From Perognathus longimembris pacificus (Eukaryota; Chordata; Mammalia; Rodentia; Heteromyidae), in contig NC_063181.1 in NCBI RefSeq assembly GCF_023159225.1, positions 22,346,073 through 22,410,072 on the forward strand: a stretch of 64,000 bases of DNA. Direction: 5' to 3'. A program made the position numbers and the translations under genes. The first letter of the stretch is position 1. Each line of letters begins with the position of its first letter. The notes beneath the pieces are model-generated. The model searched no databases, was not told the DNA's origin, and worked only from the letters and a program-made list of their open reading frames with translations. Shown here in pieces: positions 59,032 through 64,000 of this stretch.

Positions 59032-62000
59032 CTAATTATTCCCAATAAGGGAGGCCATAGAGTCCATGTTTCTTTGGGTCTGGCTCACTTCACTTAGTAT
59101 AACTTTTTCCAAGTCCTTCCATTTCCTTACAAATGGAACAATGTCATTCTTTCTGATAGAGGCATAAAATTCCATTGTGTAAATGTACCACATTTTCCTG
59201 ATCCATTCATCTATGGAGGGGCATCTGGGTTGGTTCCAGCTTCTCGCTATGACAAATTGTGCTGCGATGAACATTGTTGTGCTGGTGGCATTACTGTGAT
59301 TTTGTTTGTGGGCTTTTGGATAGATACCCAACAGTGGGGCTGCTGGGTCAGAGGGGAGTTCTATATTGAGCCTTCTGAGGAATCTCCATACTGCTTGCCA
59401 GAGTGGCTGAACCAGTTTACATTCCCACCAACAATGAAGTAGGGTTCCCTTTTGGCCACATCCCCTCCAATTGTTATTATTAGTTTTCTTGATATATGAC
59501 ATTCTTGCTGGGGTGAGATGGAATCTCAATGTTGTTTTGATTTGCATTTCCTTTATGGCCAGTGATGTAGAGCATTTTTTCATGTCTATTGGCCATTCTC
59601 ATTTCCTCATCAGAGAAGTTTCTTTGTAAGTCTTTAGCCCACTTGATGAGGGGGCTATTGGTTCTTTGCAGTTTTGTTTTGGAAGAAGGTAATTTTTTTA
59701 GTTCTGCATATATTTTAGAGATGAGGCCTTTGTCTGTTGAATGTCCGGTAAAGATCTTCTCCCAGTCTGTGGGCTTTCTGTTTATCTTGAGAGCTATGTC
59801 CTTTGCCGTGCAGAAGCTCTGCAGTTTGATGCAGTCCCATTTGTCCAACCTTTCTTTGATTTGTAGCCTTTCAGGGTCTTTGTTAAGGAAGTTCTGTCCT
59901 GTGCCAAGGAGCCCAAGTGTTTCTCCTACTCCTTCCTTTAGTGTCTTCAGGGTGCCTGTTTTGATTTCAAGGTCTTTAATCCATTTGGAATTGATTTTGG
60001 AGCAGGGTGATATATAAGGATCTAGTTTTAGTTTGTTGCATGTGTTGAGCCAGTTTTGCCAGCACCACTTGTTAAAGAGGCTATCTTTCTTCCATACTAT
60101 TGTTTTAGCTCCTTTATCAAAGATTAAGTAGGCATAGTTCTGTGGGTTTAATTCTGGGTCTTCAATTCTGTTCCATTGGTCTTCAGGCCTGTTCCGGTGC
60201 CAATACCAAGCTGTTTTTATTACTATAGCTTTATAATACAGCTTGAAGTTGGGTATTGTAATTCTTCCAGCACTGTTTTTCTGCTTAGGAGTGTTTTTGC
60301 TATTCTAGGTCTTTTATTGTTCCATATGAATTTCTGGATTGCTTCCTCTATTTCATTAAAGAATGGTGTTGGGATATTAATGGGTATTGCATTGAATTTG
60401 TAGATAGCTTTTGGCAATATTGCCATTTTGATTACATTAATCCTCCCAATCCAGGAGCATGGGAGGTTTTTCCATTTTCTTAGTTCTGACTTAATTTCAT
60501 TTTTCAAGCTTTTAAAGTTCTCTTCAAAGAGGTCTTTCACTTCTTTGGTTAAGGTTATTCCTAGGTATTTTATGTTTTTGGGGGCTATTGCAAAAGGAGT
60601 TGCTTTCCTGATTTCAGCCTCGGTCTTCGGGTTGTTAGCATAGAGAAAGGCCGTTGATTTTTGAAGGTTTATTTTATATCCTGCAACTTTGCCAAAGTTT
60701 TGTATCAGCTCTAGTAGCTTGGGGGTAGAGTCTATGGGATTCTTTAGGTATAGGATCATGTCATCTGCGAAGAGAGAAAGTTTAACTTCATCTTTTCCTA
60801 TTTGGATCCCCTTTATATTCTCTTCTTGCCTAATTGCTCTGGCTAGGAATTCTAGTACTATGTTGAAGAGCAGGGGAGAGAGTGGACATCCCTGCCTTGT
60901 TCCTGATTTTAAAGGGAATGGCTTTAGTTTTTCACCATTTAGAGTTATGCTTGCTGTTGGTTTGTCATAAACTGCCTTGATTATATTCAGGAATGTTCCC
61001 TGGAATCCCAGTTTTTCCAGGGCTTTTAGCATAAATGGGTGCTGGATTTTATCAAACGCTTTTTCCGCATCCAGCGATAAAACCATGTGGTTCTTTACCT
61101 TGCTCCGGTTGATGTGGTGGATTACATTAATTGACTTGCGTATATTAAACCAGCTTTGCATCCCTGGGATGAATCCAGTTTGATCGTGGTGTATGATTTT
61201 TTTGATGACCTGTTGAAGTCGATTGGCCAGAATTTTGTTGAGAATTTTTGCATCTATGTTCATCAGGGAGATTGGTCTGTAGTCCTCTTTCCGTGATGAG
61301 TCTCTGCCTGGTTTTGGGATGAGGGTTATACTGGCTTCATAAAATGAGTCTGGCAGTGAACGTTCTCTTTCAATTTCATTGAAGAGTTTGAGAAATATTG
61401 GAGTGAGTTCTGTTTTGAAGGCCTTGTAGAATTCTGCGGTGAATCCATCTGGACCTGGGCTTTTATTGGATGGGAGATCATTTATTGCTGTTTCTATTTC
61501 AATACTGGATATGGGTCTGTTTAGAAGGTTTAAGTCTTCATAGTTGAGTTTGGGGTATCAATTTTTTCTAGGAAATCATCCATTTCTTCCAAGTTCTCGA
61601 ATTTGTTGGCATAAAAGTTTGCAAAATAGTCCCTTATTATTTTCTGAATTTCGGTTATTTCTGTGGTGATGCTACCTGTTTCATCTCTTATCTTGTTTAT
61701 TTGAGTGTGCTGCCTTCGTTCTTTGGTCAGGTTTGCCAGGGGTCTGTCTATCTTGTTGATTTTTTCAAAGAACCAACTCTTTGTTTTGTTGATTCTTTCG
61801 ATGGTTTTTTTCGTCTCTAATTGATTTAATTCTGATTTGATTTTAATTATTTGCTTCCGTCTATTGACTTGGGATTTGGCTTGCTGTTTTCTCTCCAGAA
61901 AATTAAGGTGCTTCCTTAAATTACTGAGTTGCTGTTTCTCCAGTTTGTTGATGTATGTACTCAGAGATATAAATTTTCCTCTGAGTACTGCCTTTGCTGT

Positions 62001-62873
62001 GTCCCAAAGGAGCTGGTACTTTGTGCCCTCAACTTGGTTGAAGTCCATAAACATTTGAATTTCTGTTTTAATTTCTTCAATGATCCACTGATGGTTCAGC
62101 AGTGTGTTCTTTAGTCCCCATGAATTGTGGTATTTTCTGTGGTGGCTGAATGAGTTGAGCTCTAATTTTATTCCATTGTGGTCTGAAAGAATGCAGGGAA
62201 TGATTTTGATACTTCTGAATTTGTACAGATTTTCTTTGTGCCCTAAGATGTGATCTATTTTGGAGAATGTTCCATGTGCTGCCGAAAAGAATGTATATTC
62301 TGTCCTTGCTGGGTGGAATATTCTGTAGATGTCGATTAAGTCTAGTTGGTCTATGCAATTGTTTAGTTCTGTGGTTTCTTTGTTCAGTTTTTGGCGTGTT
62401 GATCTGTCCAGAGGTGATAGTGGAGTGTTAAAGTCCCCCACTATCATTTTGTTTGGGTCTATGAATGTTTTTAGAGCCAGTAGTGTTTGTTTGATGAAGT
62501 TGGGTGCTCCTGCATTTGGCGTGTAGATATTTAGGATGGTTATTTCTTCCTGTTGGAGAGATCCTTTTACTAGTATGTAGTAACCTTCTTTGTCTCTTCT
62601 TACCTTTTTTAATTTGAAGTCAATTTTTTCTGATACTAGGATTGCAACTCCAGCCTGCTTATGGGGGCCATTTGCTTGATAGATTTGTTTCCAGCCTTTC
62701 ACTTTTAGAAGATGTTTACTTTTGCTGGATAGATGTGTCTCTTGGAGGCAGCAGAAAGATGGATCTTGATTTTTGATCCAAGTTATGAGCCTATGTCGTT
62801 TGATTGGAGAATTAAGTCCATTAATGTTGACAGTTAGGATTGAGAGGTGATCGTTTGTTCCTTTCATTATCAC
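59032..62873 (-). pseudogene. L1 ORF2 pseudogene (endonuclease, reverse transcriptase, C-terminal Cys domain)
   Basis: About 1,280 codons, normal for L1 ORF2. The endonuclease is in the first ~240 residues and keeps the expected residues: N16 in NINGLN, E45 in QETH, D147/N149 in GDFNTPLS, D207 in SKIDHILG and the SDH triad at 230-232, with spacing like that of the human enzyme. The reverse transcriptase follows, with [26 protein letters not shown] and the catalytic FADD near 60760-60771. The C-terminal [14 protein letters not shown] motif is at about 59440-59485. Breaks relative to the 18.0 kb copy: a 1-base loss near 61553, a 1-base loss near 60272, another frame change in about 59850-60010, and a 2-base loss near 59585. 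These end the frame early, so no full enzyme is made. Confidence 0.94.
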
Positions 62874-62919
62874 TGTCTTGTTTAAAGCTGTGTCTTCCCA
62901 TTTCTTGATCTAGTGTTTA
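62874..62919 (-). other. L1 inter-ORF spacer
   Basis: 46 bases between the ORF1 stop and the ORF2 start codon, a normal separation for rodent L1s, where ORF2 is translated by reinitiation or an unusual start. Confidence 0.7.
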
Positions 62920-64000
62920 CTAATTAGGGTTCATTTCTCTGTCTGTGTTGGGATCTTGATTATTTTCCCTGTATAGTACATCTTTAAGGATGTTGTGTAA
63001 AGCAGGTTTGGTGGAGATATATTGTTTCAGTTTTTCCTTATTGTGGAAGACTTTTATTTGACCTTCGGCTATGAAGGAGAGTTTGGCGGGGTACAGAATT
63101 CTTGGTTGGTAGTTATTTTTATTTAGAGTTTGGTATACTTCATTCCAGGCTCTCCTTGCTTTCATGGTCTCTGCTGAGAAGTCTGGGGTAATTCTGATTG
63201 CTTTTCCTTTATATGTGATTGTTTTCTTTGCCCTAACAGCTTTGAGTATTTTTTCTTTGCACTCTGCTGAAGCTGTTTTGATCACAATGTGTCGGTGGGA
63301 AGTCCTATTCTGGTCTGGTCGATTTGGGGTTCTAAATGCTTCTTGTATCTGCATAGGCCTTTCCTTCTGGATGTTTGGGAAGTTCTCAGCTAATATTCTG
63401 TTAAATAGGTTGCCTATGCCATTAACCTCTTTCTCCAAGTTTTCCTCAATACCTATTATCCTTAAATTGGGCTTCCTGATTGTGTCTTGAATCTCCTGTA
63501 GCGATCTGTTTTGTTGCTTGGACTGGATTTGTATTGATTTTTTATCTTTCTCCATAGAATCTAAGGAATCTTCAGCTCCTGAGATTCGATCCTCTGCTTC
63601 AGTTAGTCGGGACTGTAGGGTAGCTACTTGATTTCGAATCTCTTTTCCTTCTGACTGGTCTTTCCTGATGATATCCATGTCATTTCTTAGGTCCTGTATG
63701 GACTTCTTTACTTCATTAACTTCATTACTTTGGTTTTGAGTGTTGTCTCTCAAATCTTTAAGTTGGGTAGCTATCTTTTCATTTGACTCTTGAAGCTCAC
63801 TTATCTTTCTATTTGTGGATGCCATGAAATTCTCCATTAATTTTTGCTTTGCCTCCTCACGCTCTAACATAATTGACTGAAGAGATTCAAACTTTTCATT
63901 TATCATGTTTATCAGTAAACTTTGTAGAGCATTTTGGGGGTTTTCTTCTATGTTTTTGTTTGACTGCTCTGCTTCCTGCTTGTTTTGGGTGGGGCATAAG
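62920..64000 (-). CDS. L1 ORF1 protein (RNA-binding chaperone), partial at 5' end
   Basis: ORF1p is the trimeric RNA chaperone that coats L1 RNA in the cytoplasm. The first in-window ATG in frame is at 63904-63906 (328 codons to the stop), but the frame stays open without a stop from there to the window edge at 64000, giving at least 31 more codons (including '...SNKNIEENPQNALQSLLIN'). The true start is therefore probably outside. After the N-terminal part comes a long heptad-type coiled coil (about residues 5-140 from that ATG), an RRM-like segment starting near 'LRIIGIEEN', a central 'HRHIVIKTA' strand, and a C-terminal domain with 'AKLSFIAEG' and 'PALHNILKDVL', all characteristic of L1 ORF1. 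No stop or frameshift is visible, in contrast to ORF2. Confidence 0.92.
   Translation of the reverse strand, partial: LCPTQNKQEAEQSNKNIEENPQNALQSLLINMINEKFESLQSIMLEREEAKQKLMENFMASTNRKISELQESNEKIATQLKDLRDNTQNQSNEVNEVKKSIQDLRNDMDIIRKDQSEGKEIRNQVATLQSRLTEAEDRISGAEDSLDSMEKDKKSIQIQSKQQNRSLQEIQDTIRKPNLRIIGIEENLEKEVNGIGNLFNRILAENFPNIQKERPMQIQEAFRTPNRPDQNRTSHRHIVIKTASAECKEKILKAVRAKKTITYKGKAIRITPDFSAETMKARRAWNEVYQTLNKNNYQPRILYPAKLSFIAEGQIKVFHNKEKLKQYISTKPALHNILKDVLYRENNQDPNTDREMNPN

Larger units (their letters stand above)
58514..64000 (-). mobile_element. Young L1, 3' ~5.5 kb, continues past the window
   Basis: Read on the minus strand from the window's right edge, it holds ORF1 (open at the edge), a 46-base spacer, ORF2, a 3'UTR with a G-rich tract (58650-58660 as C on the plus strand), and an A-rich tail at 58514-58524. 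It is the most complete L1 here and could be near full length. The 5'UTR is outside the window, so neither length nor target duplication can be judged. Frameshifts in ORF2 make this copy non-autonomous. Confidence 0.95.

Noticed and set aside
60428..61183. Plus-strand open frames of 68-93 codons within the L1
   Set aside because: They are antisense shadows of ORF2; the same frames appear opposite ORF2 at 20.4-20.7 kb.
1..64000. CRISPR arrays, operons, Shine-Dalgarno sites, prophage or plasmid functions
   Set aside because: None were seen. Composition, SINEs and LINEs show mammalian nuclear DNA, and the direct repeats found are simple repeats or target duplications.

Overview
The window reads as mammalian nuclear DNA, AT-rich and CpG-poor, with no cellular protein-coding gene, tRNA, rRNA or other RNA gene that I can support. 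It looks like a gene desert or the inside of a very large intron. The best clue to the organism is a young dimeric SINE present in seven recognisable copies. Its left half resembles the rodent ID element (tRNA-Ala-like, with the ggttcgattcc B box), and its right half resembles the module published as 'Geo' in IDL-Geo SINEs of geomyoid rodents (kangaroo rats, pocket mice, pocket gophers). I therefore infer a geomyoid rodent. This rests on recalled family descriptions, not on a database search.

Layout. 1-6.9 kb: mostly unrecognised sequence with a TG microsatellite, an old L1 remnant split by a GAAA/GGAA microsatellite, and a poly(A) tract flanked by a direct repeat. 6.9-10.9 kb: two 5'-inverted (twin-primed) L1 insertions, each with an IDL-Geo SINE in its inverted half; between them lie an old SINE and a degenerate tandem array rich in AGGTCA. 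10.9-18 kb: old MIR, LTR and SINE remnants and unrecognised sequence. 18-21.7 kb: a 5'-truncated L1 on the minus strand with a broken ORF2 and a second, ~220-base L1 tail nested in it. 22-42.5 kb: sparse repeats (MER5A-like, MIR, SINEs, a second ~220-base L1 tail, old L1, a TC microsatellite) in otherwise unrecognised AT-rich DNA. 42.5-45 kb: an ancient L1 filled with B1/ID/Geo SINEs. 45-58.4 kb: mostly unique sequence that includes the best candidate conserved noncoding stretches. 58.5-64 kb: the 3' ~5.5 kb of a young L1 on the minus strand, with a 3'UTR, an ORF2 carrying several frameshifts, a short inter-ORF spacer, and an ORF1 that is open to the window edge.

The only long protein-coding signals come from L1. 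ORF1 (RNA-binding chaperone) and ORF2 (endonuclease and reverse transcriptase) together drive target-primed reverse transcription, and the same machinery would have mobilised the tRNA- and 7SL-derived SINEs seen here. The most unusual observations are two short L1 tails with essentially the same 5' breakpoint, a 'Geo' module attached to two different left monomers and carrying its own pol III-like boxes, and the poly(A) insertion with almost no body.
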